In this document: positions 33,450-44,340 of the stretch, in pieces
How the letters are laid out: the number at the start of each line of letters is the position of its first letter
Position numbering within the stretch: position 1 is the stretch's first letter
Source: Bryum argenteum
Taxonomy: Eukaryota; Streptophyta; Bryopsida; Bryales; Bryaceae
Length of the DNA stretch: 64,000 bases
NCBI GenBank assembly: GCA_037043015.1
Contig: CM073323.1
Coordinates: 2,976,001-3,040,000, forward strand
Direction of reading: 5' to 3'
Translations under genes and position numbers: made by a program
Notes under the pieces: generated by a model
Databases searched by the model: none
Seen by the model: only the letters and a program-made list of their open reading frames with translations
What the model was told of the DNA's origin: nothing

Positions 33450-34797
33450 ATGTCTTTTGCTTGATTCTTACAACACATTTCCCGGGCAGGTGTACAGCCT
33501 AACTGTATTCTCTAGAATTCACAATTGTTTCCGAGGCTTCTAATTCGAAGTTGCCTTACCTTCTTTGACGAACACCTAGCGATAGCTACTACAAGATTGA
33601 GGATGGAGTAGATGGGTCGGTGATTCAATCGCAGAGCAGCAGTGTTTGTACAAAGTGAGCGATTTTTTTCTGCTAGTAAATCGAGCAGAGTACTCTGCAG
33701 TTGTATTGTTTCGCTTGTTCTTCAGAAGCAAGCCGTAATCTTATTCATCGTGGGCGGAGAATTCTTCCCCATTTTCAGAACAAAAGTTTCTACTACTGCA
33801 GTAGTGGTTGTTTCGTTTGTGGCTTGATTGTATCACATTCTTCTTTTATTCTTTCGGCACTAAGAAAGGGTCAATTGTATCACAATTTTCAGTGAGTTGC
33901 AAGCTTGGAGCTCAAGCGAGCACTTGCTGTTTAAGTTACTGTTGTAACGTCTAAAACTGTCAAGCTAGGAGTTTGATACGAAAGGATCGGAGAAGGGACT
34001 GGTCAGCAAATGTGCGGATCCGTAAATTGCGATGGCCCACCGCGAGGGATTCATAATGGCCTCGTGGCGAAATAACGAGAGAAGTTGCTTGTCATTCTAG
34101 AACGCGTCCCGCATCTACGGCAGGCTTTTAACATAAAATAGTACTCTCCCCTGAAAAGATCTAGTTGCGGCTCCGTTCCTGGAAGCACACACTCCATATC
34201 ATTCCGTATTGTACATATGCATACCGTATTCTAACGTCACAGCAATGAATATAATACTTTCTGGAGGGGCACAGTTCTTTTGCATCAAAAGAATAAGGGA
34301 GAGTGCTCTATCATGGCTTAAATTTCAGATCAGGAAAGTTGTAGTAAAGTAAACTCTGTGAGTAATTCTCGTGCATGGGGAAAGTAAGTGGAAAGATAGT
34401 CAAAGTGTCCATATTCATTATTTTTGAACTCTTTTACAATTTGCTACGAATTTTTGAAGGTGGGTGTTTCTAAAGTGGTGAACTAATCTGCACCCTATTA
34501 AAGTTTGAGATGATTACAAGGTACTATCCAAGCTTTTTTCAACCAATTTGGAGGTAAAAACTGAAATTCGATACTTCAATTTATTTTTCCGGCCACGCGC
34601 TTGCGGCGGCCCAGCGGCCCTCAGTGTAACATAGTGAACACGGAACTGTGAAAAGTGTACACAATCCTGCTTCTAATTGTTAGCTATTAAGGTAACAAAC
34701 ATCTACTTTAAGAAGCCACTTGACCTTCTGAACGATGGCTCAAGTCATGTTCGCATCAGATGAATTGCAAACAGTCATTGATTGAGCATGCATTAAC
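33450..34797. other. Intergenic, nothing recognised
   Basis: 3' flanks of the small gene (left) and of the second RING gene (right, transcribed leftwards). No supported gene or notable repeat. Confidence 0.6.
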
Positions 34798-35328
34798 TCA
34801 CTGCCACAAATGCCTCGGTAGCATAGCATTGGCACGATACAACTGCCGTTGCACTCTGAGAATTCGTATTATCAAAGCATTACTCTCAGTATCCGGCCAG
34901 AAGCTCGCCTCATACGTTGTTGCAACCCTTTGCAACAACGCATTGTTTAGTCGCAGAGTTTGCACAACAGCCTCCGATTTGTCCCGCTCCATCTGAATGT
35001 CACGCACTCGCGCTCCCTCTTCCGTCCAGAATGCGCCATCTCTTCCACTCAACAACGGATTATCCGGCCGGACAGACACATAGTCATCGGCAAAAACTCC
35101 AGCGCCATATACAGGGATGATGTCGCGGTCTCTCTTCAATAAATCTCCGCATACTGGGCAAGGCTTAGTCCCTTGATTGCTCAGGTATGGGTTGATGCAT
35201 GGCCAGCAAAAGATGTGTCCACATGCAGCTGCTACGGCATCGATTGGAGCCTCCATGCACATGGAGCAGTCTAATTCATTTGGACGCACTGGTACTCGTT
35301 CGTTGGAGGTAAACGAGGTGCTCTCCAT
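34798..35328 (-). CDS. RING-finger E3 ubiquitin ligase, RMA-like RING, no membrane segment
   Basis: Intronless 176-residue protein. A C3HC4 RING at residues 21-60 (CSMC, CGHIFCWPC, CPVC) shares FCWPC and the spacing of the gene at 3286-3942. After the RING both proteins have a similar short IIPVYGAG/ILPFHGGAG segment, so they are distant paralogues. The C-terminal half is charged, probably coiled (RVRDIQMERDKSEAVVQTLR), without a transmembrane anchor. Unlike its paralogue the N-terminus (MESTSF) has no myristoylation signal. Probably a soluble E3 ligase. A young Copia element begins 325 bp upstream of the ATG, pointing away. Confidence 0.85.
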   Translation of the reverse strand: MESTSFTSNERVPVRPNELDCSMCMEAPIDAVAAACGHIFCWPCINPYLSNQGTKPCPVCGDLLKRDRDIIPVYGAGVFADDYVSVRPDNPLLSGRDGAFWTEEGARVRDIQMERDKSEAVVQTLRLNNALLQRVATTYEASFWPDTESNALIIRILRVQRQLYRANAMLPRHLWQ

Positions 35329-35597
35329 AGCTTATAGAAGTTTGACACTTTCGAACAAGTGAACGATTGATTAGCAAGAAGCACTAAGAGCATGTAACTA
35401 TAGTAAGTTGTTGATACTAGCGATGAAAATCGGATCGGAAGATGTAGGTGATGGTGAGCAAGGGCTGCACTTATATTGGCAGTGATTTTGCATCGGCCGA
35501 GGAATTGAGGTCTTTGAAATGCCTCGGCAGTAGTCGTTCAGTCTCGGAACTTATTATTGGTTTATGATTCAGCCTCGGTAGTATGTGGTTGCGACCT

Positions 35598-35626
35598 GTT
35601 GCGACCTCAGATTTAGTTTCAGGTAA
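35598..35626 (+). repeat. Host flank repeat (left copy) around the Copia insertion
   Basis: GTTGCGACCTCAG followed by ATTTAGTTTCAGGTAA. It recurs with one mismatch at 41441-41469 just beyond the 3' LTR. Before the insertion the two copies stood about 60 bp apart, so the target was a short tandem-like repeat. Confidence 0.7.
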
Positions 35627-35652
35627 ATATGCAGCAACATCTCAGTCCATCT

Positions 35653-36133
35653 TGTTGCAGTTTACTCCTTCTGTTGGTACACGATTGACTTACTGTTAAT
35701 ATATTAATATATATATATAGCCGTATACACACTCATACATAGTGATCAGCTGGTAGTGGTGGTAGTACATGCACGTGCCAGCATTCGAATTTGGCAGTGC
35801 AATCATACTAGTGACCCCCCGTCAACTGTAGCCGCCCTGCTCTGATCAGTACTAGTACCGTGTAGCATCCATGCATGATGCTTTCTCTCTGTAGCAGTAT
35901 ATATGAAGCCCCAACCTCTGTGCACAGTGTGAGTGTGCGTGACAGTGGGAGCATTTCTACTGTGTGTCTGCTTTCATACCACTAAGTAAAAGCGTTTTGA
36001 CTTTTGAACATTGTGTTGTCTTGTAGTGCTTGTGAGTATGGCAAATACTCTGTCTGTTGAAGTTTGCTTGTGAGTATAGCCAATGCTCAGTTTGGTTGAA
36101 GTTCATGTCTGTTCGTGTCTGTATCCTTCTAAA
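35653..36133 (+). repeat. 5' LTR of the young Copia element
   Basis: 481 bp starting TGTTGCAGTTTACTCC. It differs from the 3' LTR only by one extra TA in a dinucleotide run. It ends in CTTCTAAA, not the usual CA; the right edge is set by the target duplication. Confidence 0.9.
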
Positions 36134-36147
36134 GGTTATGGGCCCAC
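36134..36147 (+). other. Primer-binding site matching the anticodon arm of initiator tRNA-Met
   Basis: GGTTATGGGCCCAC is the exact complement of GTGGGCCCATAACC, the anticodon stem-loop of plant initiator tRNA-Met (contains the CAT anticodon). It sits directly at the 5' LTR edge. This is the half-tRNA priming type known from Drosophila copia. The tRNA sequence is from memory. Confidence 0.8.
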
Positions 36148-39100
36148 TCTTTTTTCCTCTCACTCTGATCGAAGTTGCAAATTTCGAATAGTAACATACT
36201 GTCATTAGTCACGCACTGTGAAGGCGTGGCGAAAGAGTGTTGTCAAGATACCTGTAACTTTGTGTCAATTAGCAAGGGGACGCCTTTCTTTTCCAAGAAT
36301 GGATGCAAACGCTGAGTTACGTAATGTGAAAAGCTACAATGGGCAGAACTTTCACTTGTGGAAGTTCCAGCTCCGAGCCATCCTACTTGGGCAAGACCTT
36401 ATGGGTATTGTCGAAGGAACAGTACCGATGCCAACAGATGTCACTGCGCGAGCGGAATGGATCAGAAAGGATAATCAGTGCATCTCTCTTCTCTGTAAAG
36501 CTGTAGACGAGTCTGTCCTAGAAATTCTCATGAATTGTAGCACGTCCAAAGAAATTTGGGACAAGCTCAAACTGTTGCACGATCAATCCGCTCATGAGTC
36601 TGTACATCACATCCAACAGCGTTTCTACGAATGTTGAATGGAGAGCACAGACACTATAGCCTCATTCTTAGGCAAGCTTGAACTGATCAAAAGCTCGCTT
36701 ATTAATGCAGGTGATAATTCTATCACTGATGCGAGTTTGATAGCTAAGGTTCTTGCGAACCTCCCGGCCAGTCGTTACAGTGCCTTTTTGTCGGCATGGG
36801 ACAATGTCGAGGATGGGTCGAGGACCCTCAACAACCTCACTATCCGTTTATTGCGCCACGAAACGAGGTTGAAGAACGAAGACAAAGAAGAAGAGAAGGT
36901 GGCAGTGGCGTACGCAACGGCTTACAGCAAGCGACCCAACAGCTCTGGCAGCCTCGCTCCATCTCAATCACAAGGTAGCCGCCCATCACTCACGTTTGAT
37001 CAACGTCAGGAGCGCAGAAGAGAGATTCATGAGCGAAAGAAGGTTACTCTTTGTTGGAACTGCAAACAGCTAGGTCATTGGGCACGAGAATGTCCTCTCA
37101 ATGGGAACGACGGTGGCCTCTCCGATCCACTTGAAGAGCCAAAAACAAGCATACAGCCATCGACTCAACTTCCGACACCGTCAAGCCATCGAGCATACAT
37201 GACAGCAATCACTGCTGCAGACTTCTCATCCTGGTATGTTGACAGCGGTTGCACGGATCATATGACCAATGTCAACACCTACTTTTCGACCTATACAGAC
37301 ATCACCAGCGAGAAGCGTACCGTTCAAGGGGTTGGCGGCATCGTCTTGGAGGTGGTCGGCACAGGCAGTATCAATGTCCAAGTACATCTCGACAACACCG
37401 AAGAATTTGCTACACTCACAGAAGTCCTATATGTCCCAAAGTTGGGGACCAGTTTGTTTTCATCCCAGAAAGCTGCTCAGAAGAATGTCGATACGATCAC
37501 ATCAAAGTTCTCATGTTGCCTAGTGACCCAATCAGGACAGATCGTCATGAAAGGTATGCTAGTCAACAAGCTTTACAAACTGTTGATTTCTCCTCTGCTG
37601 CCCAACCGAGTAGTTGCACTTCACGTTGGCTCTTTTGGTATATCAACCAGAAAAGAGGGTCTCCAATCGTTGGACACGTGGCATAAGAGACTCGCTCATG
37701 TGCATCACGATATGATAAGGAGGATGGCATCGCACAACACAGTCGAGGGACTTCTTTTGACTGGAAAACCTGGAGTACACCAGTTTTGTAACGGGTGTGC
37801 ATATGGAAAAATCCGAAGAAGCAGCTTTCCATTTAACGAGAAACGCGAGAAAGCCAGTGCTGTAGGTGCTCTTATACACTCTGACATCTGCGGGCCGATG
37901 AGCACACCTACTGTTAGCGGAGCAAAGTATTTCATACTTTTTAAAGATGATGCTACTGGTTATAGGGTGGTCGAGCTTTTGAAGCGGAAGTCTGACGCTC
38001 TGAGTTGCTTCAAAGTTTTCGTCAACCAGCTTCGACGAGAGACACGCTCAACAGTCAACAGGCTCCGTTCAGATCGTGGCTCCGAGTTTACGAGCTTGGC
38101 ATTTCAAGAGTTCTGCAACCAACAAGGCATTGCACAAGAGTTGACCACCGTCTACACACCGGAGCAGAACGGAGTTGCCGAACGAGATAACAGAACCATC
38201 ATGGAATCTGTCAGAAGTATGATCTACAACGCCAGCGTTCATTTGAGATTTTGGAGGGAGGCCCTACACACCGCAGTGTACTGTTTGAACAGGTCAGGGA
38301 CTCGAATGCTGGATGGTCAAACACCCTTTGAAAAGTGGCACAATATTAGACCTTCGGTATCACACATGCGAATCTTTGGGGCCGATGCTTTCGTATTAGT
38401 TCCGAAGGAGTTGCGTGCAAAACTTGATCCGAAAAGTACACGAGGAATCTTCATGGGCTACAGCCGTCACAGCAAAGCCTATAGAGTTTGGGTGAATAGC
38501 TCGCAGAAGATTGTGGAATCACGAGACGTCATCTTCGATGAATCTAGCGTGCTCACTGGAGTTTATGCCACCACGCCCGATCAAGCACCGGTTCGAATTC
38601 TCCCTGTGACCACTTTGCCCTCAGAAAATGCTTCACCTTCATTGTTTTCTAGGCACTTTGTACCGGATGCTGCTTTGCTCCCTGCTGTTGATCAGCCACA
38701 ACTTGCCGCTGTTCAAGTTGATCTCGTACTTACTCCAAGAGTTGATTCTGAGCAAGAGATGGAGTTACCACCAGAAGATACCAGTGATGATCTACCTCCT
38801 AGCGATCCAGTGAACAACTTCAGTACCCTCGGTGATCAAGGAGGCAAACAAGAAATGATTGGTCCGATTTTCAGCTCTGATGGCGAACAGCATGAAGAAA
38901 TCTTTGGTGGCCCTCGCAACCCATGCGATAGCACGCTTGCAATTTGAGAAGACGTTACGCTTGCCGATGAAGAAGTTGGCTCGTTCAATTTCGAGCTCGA
39001 GCCGAGTGAGTCGACAATCCCACCAGGAGCGGTACTTTCAGAGCCAACAAAATCAGTGGGAGAGATTCATGACACAACAAGCCATGCATCCGCAGATGAA

Positions 39101-40954
39101 GGTCGCTCTGAGCCTCTCACTTCGACTGACCTTCATCAACCAACTGGTGTACAGATTGATCTTGGAGTTTGCTCTCCCATTGGCTTTGACCTACCTGAAG
39201 GTGAATGCACACCGCTCCTTCGATCGCAGCGCCAACGCAAGCCACCTAATCGACTTGGTGAATGGCAATACTTGTATCCACCAGGATCCTTCGCTGCCAT
39301 GGTTCAATCGGGCTCATCGCGTGTACCAGTCGATCCACAAACTTATCAGGAAGCTGTGCAATCTCCCGATGCCACGCACTGGCACCTTGCCATGCAACGT
39401 GAACATGCATCGCTCCTTACCAATTGCACATGGGTGCTTACTGAGCTACCTACAGGACGCAAGGCGATCCAGAACAAATGGGTATACCGCATAAAATATG
39501 CCACGGATGGGTCAGTGAGCAGATATAAGGCACGACTGGTCGCAAAAGGATTCTCGCAGCGCGAAGGTATAGATTATTCTGAGACCTTTTCTCCGGTGGT
39601 CAAATTCGATTCAATCAGGACTATACTATCTATTGCTGGTGTTGAGGACATGCACATCATTCAGTTTGATGTTGAAACGGCATTTTTGCATGGAGCCATA
39701 GAAGAGGACATTTATATGGTCCAGCCCAAGGGTTTTGTCGACAAAGCTCATCCTGATCTTGTCTGCAAACTTCGGAAGGCTCTTTATGGCCTAAAACAGG
39801 CCTCACGCGTATGGAACAGGCGGTTCCACGACTTTTTAGTTCAACATGACCTTTCCCCGAGTCAAGCTGATCCGTGCGTGTATATTGGCACTGGAGAGAA
39901 TCGATTGTTCCTCACTCTATTTGTTGATGATGGAATAATCTGTTGCAGTGACATGGCCCGTATCGACACTGTTCTTGCCTCTATGAAGGGTATCTTTAGC
40001 ATTACTAGTGGGGATGCCGAAGTATACGTTGGTTTGCACATTTCTAGAAACAGAAGCCAGCGCATCTTGCAAATTGACCAGAGTCGTTATATTCGACGCA
40101 AGTTGGATGAATACAAATTCACCACGTGCGCACCTCTCTCAGTTCCTGCAGATCCACATGCACAGATGGATTTCATGTCTTCAGTTGACGAGGCCACCGA
40201 TCCGAACTTTCCGTACGCTGAAATTCTTGGAAGTCTTCACTTCGCAAGTCAAGGAAGCCGCATTGACATCACATATGCAACAGGTCATGCCTCCAAATTT
40301 ACGAGAAGTCCCAAGCTCAGTCATATTTCAGGGGCAAAGCGAATCCTGAAGTACCTCACGGGCACCGCCGACTTACGGATCACGTACTCAGCAAGTGGTG
40401 AGACCAACATTCTGCACGCTTACTGTGACGCAGATTATGGAGGTGACTTAGACGATCGGAAGTCGAGATCCGGATTCGTCATCATGCTTAACGGAGGCCC
40501 TGTCGCGTGGGGCAGTCGTAAGCAGGGGTCTACCGCAGCATCCACAACGGAAGCAGAGTACATCGCTGCTCATTTAGCCTCCCAAGAAATAATCTGGATG
40601 CGGCAGCTCATGGCTGACCTAGGTTACCCGCAATCAGCTCCGACTCTACTGAGGAGTGATAATCAAGCTGCGATTCGCTTGGTGCGTAATCCTGAGTTCC
40701 ATAGACGGACCAAGCATGTTGATGTTAAATACCATGTTATTCGGGATCATTTCCAGCATCAGCGTTTACGAGTGGCTTACGTTCCTACTGCCGATAATGT
40801 TGCTGATCTGCTCACAAAGCCTCTGCCTCGTGACAAATTCCACCGCCTCACTGCCCTACTTGGTCTGACAGCGACCCACTGTGACTCTCCCTCTGAGTGT
40901 GGCACTGGTTGACTTTTCAGCTTCCCAAAAAGGTAAGTCAATCGTGAGTGGGAG

Positions 40955-41433
40955 TGTTGCAGTTTACTCCTTCTGTTGGTACACGATTGACTTACTGTTA
41001 ATATATTAATATATATATAGCCGTATACACACTCATACATAGTGATCAGCTGGTAGTGGTGGTAGTACATGCACGTGCCAGCATTCGAATTTGGCAGTGC
41101 AATCATACTAGTGACCCCCCGTCAACTGTAGCCGCCCTGCTCTGATCAGTACTAGTACCGTGTAGCATCCATGCATGATGCTTTCTCTCTGTAGCAGTAT
41201 ATATGAAGCCCCAACCTCTGTGCACAGTGTGAGTGTGCGTGACAGTGGGAGCATTTCTACTGTGTGTCTGCTTTCATACCACTAAGTAAAAGCGTTTTGA
41301 CTTTTGAACATTGTGTTGTCTTGTAGTGCTTGTGAGTATGGCAAATACTCTGTCTGTTGAAGTTTGCTTGTGAGTATAGCCAATGCTCAGTTTGGTTGAA
41401 GTTCATGTCTGTTCGTGTCTGTATCCTTCTAAA
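40955..41433 (+). repeat. 3' LTR of the young Copia element
   Basis: 479 bp, matching the 5' LTR throughout apart from a two-base length difference in a TA run. Preceded by a purine-rich tract and followed by the target duplication CATCT. Confidence 0.9.
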
Positions 41434-41438
41434 CATCT

Positions 41439-42467
41439 TGGTTGCGACCTCAGATTTGGTTTCAGGTAACATATATGCTCATTGGTCGTACATAGCAAGC
41501 TTGTTGTTGACGAAAAATCATTTCGGAAAAGGGGCAGTTTGTGGGGGAATTTGGACTATTTAAAATTATGTGTTTCTGGACTTGTCTAAAATATTAAGGT
41601 GTAAAGAGCTTCAAGAAAACAGTGTTCAGAAAAAAGTGCCCTCTTGATATTGGTCAATGTCGGTATTGTTGAATTCCTGGTTCGTGAATGCTGTGCTCGT
41701 CGAATGTGCTGGGCCGAAGGCTGGTGATCGAGCCCTATTTTGTTTGAGAGTGCTGCTGTTTAATTGGGTGTCCATCGTTGTATCACTCGTGTAGTGGTGG
41801 GTCGCTATAACTTCTAACAATTAGCAAGCTCTTGAGGTATTCGACACCCTTACAAATGTTTAGAACATCAGTCTGCAATTTCAGTGGCTCAGCTCTAAAT
41901 AATTATGAAGTCTGCTTCCGGTGACATTCGACCTCGCGCCTCTCGGGAGCACGCCCGAGCCACGCAATGAACATGCTACCCGATACACGTCAACCATTCG
42001 GCCTACACCCGATATGTCTCAGGTAGATTTCCACAGAGAATTTTCGACCTCGCGCCCTCCGCGCACACTCCTGCACCTATCGTTAGATCGCCCACACTCT
42101 AACCATGTGAGATGCTGCACACACACCAACCCTCACGCGTCGTGATTACCATGCTGATGTCCACCATGATTACTTTTAAAAGATTCAAATATTGTCTGGG
42201 GCTAAGTCAAAAATTACAGATATTCAGTTAGACAAATTAGTATTAATTGTCGATCCGCCATGTCAGCTGGCAGCTGCAAAATGATTCAAAATAATAGGCT
42301 AATAAACCTGATTCCGACGGGGTTCGATCAGGCGCCTTTCGAGCCCACGCCTTCATCCTGTGGTCGACGCGGTTTGTGATTCGCGTCAGCCATTCGCACT
42401 AATTTCCAGAAATCGGGGCCCACCTTCGTGCAAACTAGCATCCGGAATAATTTCCGCGATTCCGGAG
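41439..42467. other. Intergenic and promoter of the Dof-like gene
   Basis: It begins with the right copy of the host flank repeat (41441-41469). The phrase TTCGACCTCGCGCC recurs near 41928 and 42043. Close to the TATA box the inverted pair CCGGAAT...ATTCCGG (about 42442-42465) could be a protein-binding site. No gene is seen. Confidence 0.5.
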
Positions 42468-42474
42468 TATAAAA
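42468..42474 (+). promoter_or_regulatory. TATA box of the Dof-like zinc-finger gene
   Basis: TATAAAA in GGAGTATAAAAGCAGAG, about 205 bp upstream of the ATG at 42679. A C/T-rich leader follows. Confidence 0.75.
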
Positions 42475-42678
42475 GCAGAGATACAGCCAGTAATTACACA
42501 TTTTCAATTCTCCCTTCACTCGCTCTCATTCCCTCCTCCTCCTTTCTGCCGCTCTTCGCCTTCGTCCTGCTTCTTATTTCCTCCTCTGTCAATCAAATCG
42601 TGGGCCTTCTATTCCTCTTTGCTATAGTGTGGACCTTCTGTTTCCCTCTTTGCTTCACTCCACGGATAATAAGCGACT

Positions 42679-43476
42679 ATGGGTGACATGGAGGTCGATA
42701 TGTCCTAGCTTAGACAATGCTACTTTTGTTGGCATGTGTCCTCTCTTCACACCTTCAAGTACTTCAACAACAACAAGAAGAATCAACCAGGCTTCAAGTG
42801 TTGCAATTGCAACGAACTCTTCTCATGGAGCTCATGCGGCCGCTCCAAAGGCAAGACCTACCTCAAAAAACGCAATGAGGATCCCATAGAGTTGCAAGGC
42901 TTGCACAAACAATGCCCCCATTGTAATGTGGCAAACAAAGCCACATTCAAGTACTACAACAACAACAATCCCTTGCAACTGCGCTTCAAATGCATGGCTT
43001 GTAGCCGCCAATTCCAAACCCGCTTACTCATGCAAGACAATCAAGCGTGGTTGGAGAACACCTCCACTAGAAAGGGCAAAACCGCTCCAACTCCATCTTG
43101 CAACACATCATGTGAGGAGAGTGTTGTGACCCACGAAGACATGGACTTTGCTCAACAACTAGAGAATGAATTAGAGTATGAAGAGCAAGTAGAGCTCCCC
43201 AATGAAGCTCAAGCCACCTATACCTTCACTCAAGAACCCATGCAATATCCTTATCTCATATCTTCTACTCAACAACTAGAGGATGCTAAAGAGCCAATCC
43301 AAGAGCCCGTTAATGAAGGGCAAGCAACTGAACGCCTCACAGAAAAAGAGTTTCAAGCTTTTCTTCAAGAATTCTTGGTGATGGATGATAATGAAGACAA
43401 TGCTCCTTTGAGTGATTCAATTGAAGGTGGTGTGGAGGCTGAACAAAGTCTCTCGAGTTGGATTGAACAGTTTTAG
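42679..43476 (+). pseudogene. Dof-like double zinc-finger protein gene with an in-frame TAG
   Basis: The frame from ATG 42679 reads MGDMEVDMS, then one TAG (42706-42708), then continues open for about 255 codons. It encodes two tandem C2C2 fingers: CYFC...FKYFNNNKKNQPGFKCCNC and CPHC...FKYYNNNNPLQLRFKCMAC. The second resembles the plant Dof finger (CPxCxS..TKFCYYNNYN..QPRxFCxxC), with 22 instead of 21 residues between Cys pairs. The C-terminal half is acidic and Gln-rich, suiting a transcription activator. A TATA box at 42468 supports a real transcription unit. The TAG could be a single C-to-T change of CAG, a readthrough codon, or bypassed by an unseen intron. No other ATG lies between it and the first finger. 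I score it as a recent pseudogene candidate. Confidence 0.65.
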
Positions 43477-43977
43477 AGATTTAATAAGATGTGGAACCAT
43501 GAGAGTTTCCATGCTAGTTAATATGACTTTGCTCCAATATAGTTGAAACGTTTTGTATTCAAACCCAAATCTGACTTGAAATAAAATCTACAAAAAACTT
43601 GCAACAAAATTGTACAATCTTTATACCCATCAATTAACTCTCGTAAAGTGATGTTACTGTTTCATTTGTTGATTCACTCATTCAATGCACGCATAGCACC
43701 CAAGGATTCCTGCAATATTTAAACCTCGTATGAAACTAACTGAAGCTTGTGATGGGCATAAATCGTGAGATTTGACTGTAGTCAAGGGTCGAAATATTTT
43801 ATCATTGCGGTTTCAGTTTGACATATCTTTTAAAAATTTAGTCCTTTGACAGCCTGTGAAACAAATAGTGCTCTTTTTATTTCTGACAAGTAAATGTGTA
43901 AGAAAATCAGATGATTGCAAATTACTCAACTTCATGCAGTCTCTAAAGTGATAGTCAAGTTTAAATTTTATTTAGTA
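43477..43977. other. 3' flank of the Dof-like gene, nothing else seen
   Basis: An AATAAA signal at about 43580 fits the poly(A) region of the Dof-like gene. No other feature. Confidence 0.55.
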
Positions 43978-44340
43978 AGCTATTTCACTGTTTGATACAT
44001 AATCTAAGCTCTGATCTGAGCTTTTGCATCTGATTGTTTCATTAGCTTTAATCACCTAAAAGTTGGCCGTAGTCATCAGCCCACTCCAGAGCCTCGTACA
44101 TGATCAGGTGGTTAGTCTCTTTATGCTCTTATACACTATCAGGAGCTGTTATATCGTAATCTCTTACATCTACAGCAAGTTGCAATATTGAAACATATTA
44201 AGATTTCAATACGGAGAGACTTGTTCCAGTTTCAAGATAATTATTTAAGAGGCAAGCATGAGGTTGTTGAATGCAGGTGATTAGTCTCAGGAACAAGGAA
44301 TCCGAGCTGACTACCTCTCATGGGAACTGATTTGTACTCT
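43978..44340 (+). pseudogene. RecQ helicase gene fragment (partial duplicate)
   Basis: It matches the gene at 46095-50427 in two blocks. About 43978-44109 corresponds to about 46470-46636 (the exon reading [14 protein letters not shown] there, here AVVISPLQSLVHDQ-like, with its intron). About 44272-44320 corresponds to about 46830-46880 ([12 protein letters not shown]; here the sequence ATTAGTCTCAGGAACAAGGAATCCGAGCTGA). The Walker A exon and everything after motif Ib are missing, and the frame is lost. It is a broken, partly intron-bearing duplicate, so it arose by DNA duplication, not retroposition. Confidence 0.75.

Larger units (their letters stand above)
35653..41433 (+). mobile_element. 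Copia LTR retrotransposon, full length, very young
   Basis: A 5.8-kb Ty1/Copia element with LTRs at 35653-36133 and 40955-41433 and a 5-bp target duplication CATCT at 35648-35652 and 41434-41438. Parts in order: primer site (36134), gag from about 36.3 kb, zinc knuckle CWNCKQLGHWAREC (about 37.06 kb), protease with DSGCTDH (about 37.24 kb), integrase (about 37.7-38.6 kb), reverse transcriptase with FVDDG (about 39.92 kb), RNase H with CDADYGGD (about 40.43 kb), and purine-rich GTGAGTGGGAG before the 3' LTR. The LTRs look identical apart from two bases in a TA run, so insertion was recent. The coding region carries about two breaks. Confidence 0.95.

Noticed and set aside
35957-36205. Minus-strand small gene, duplicated at 41257-41472
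   Set aside because: Both copies lie inside or at the edge of the LTRs and are duplicated only because the LTRs are.
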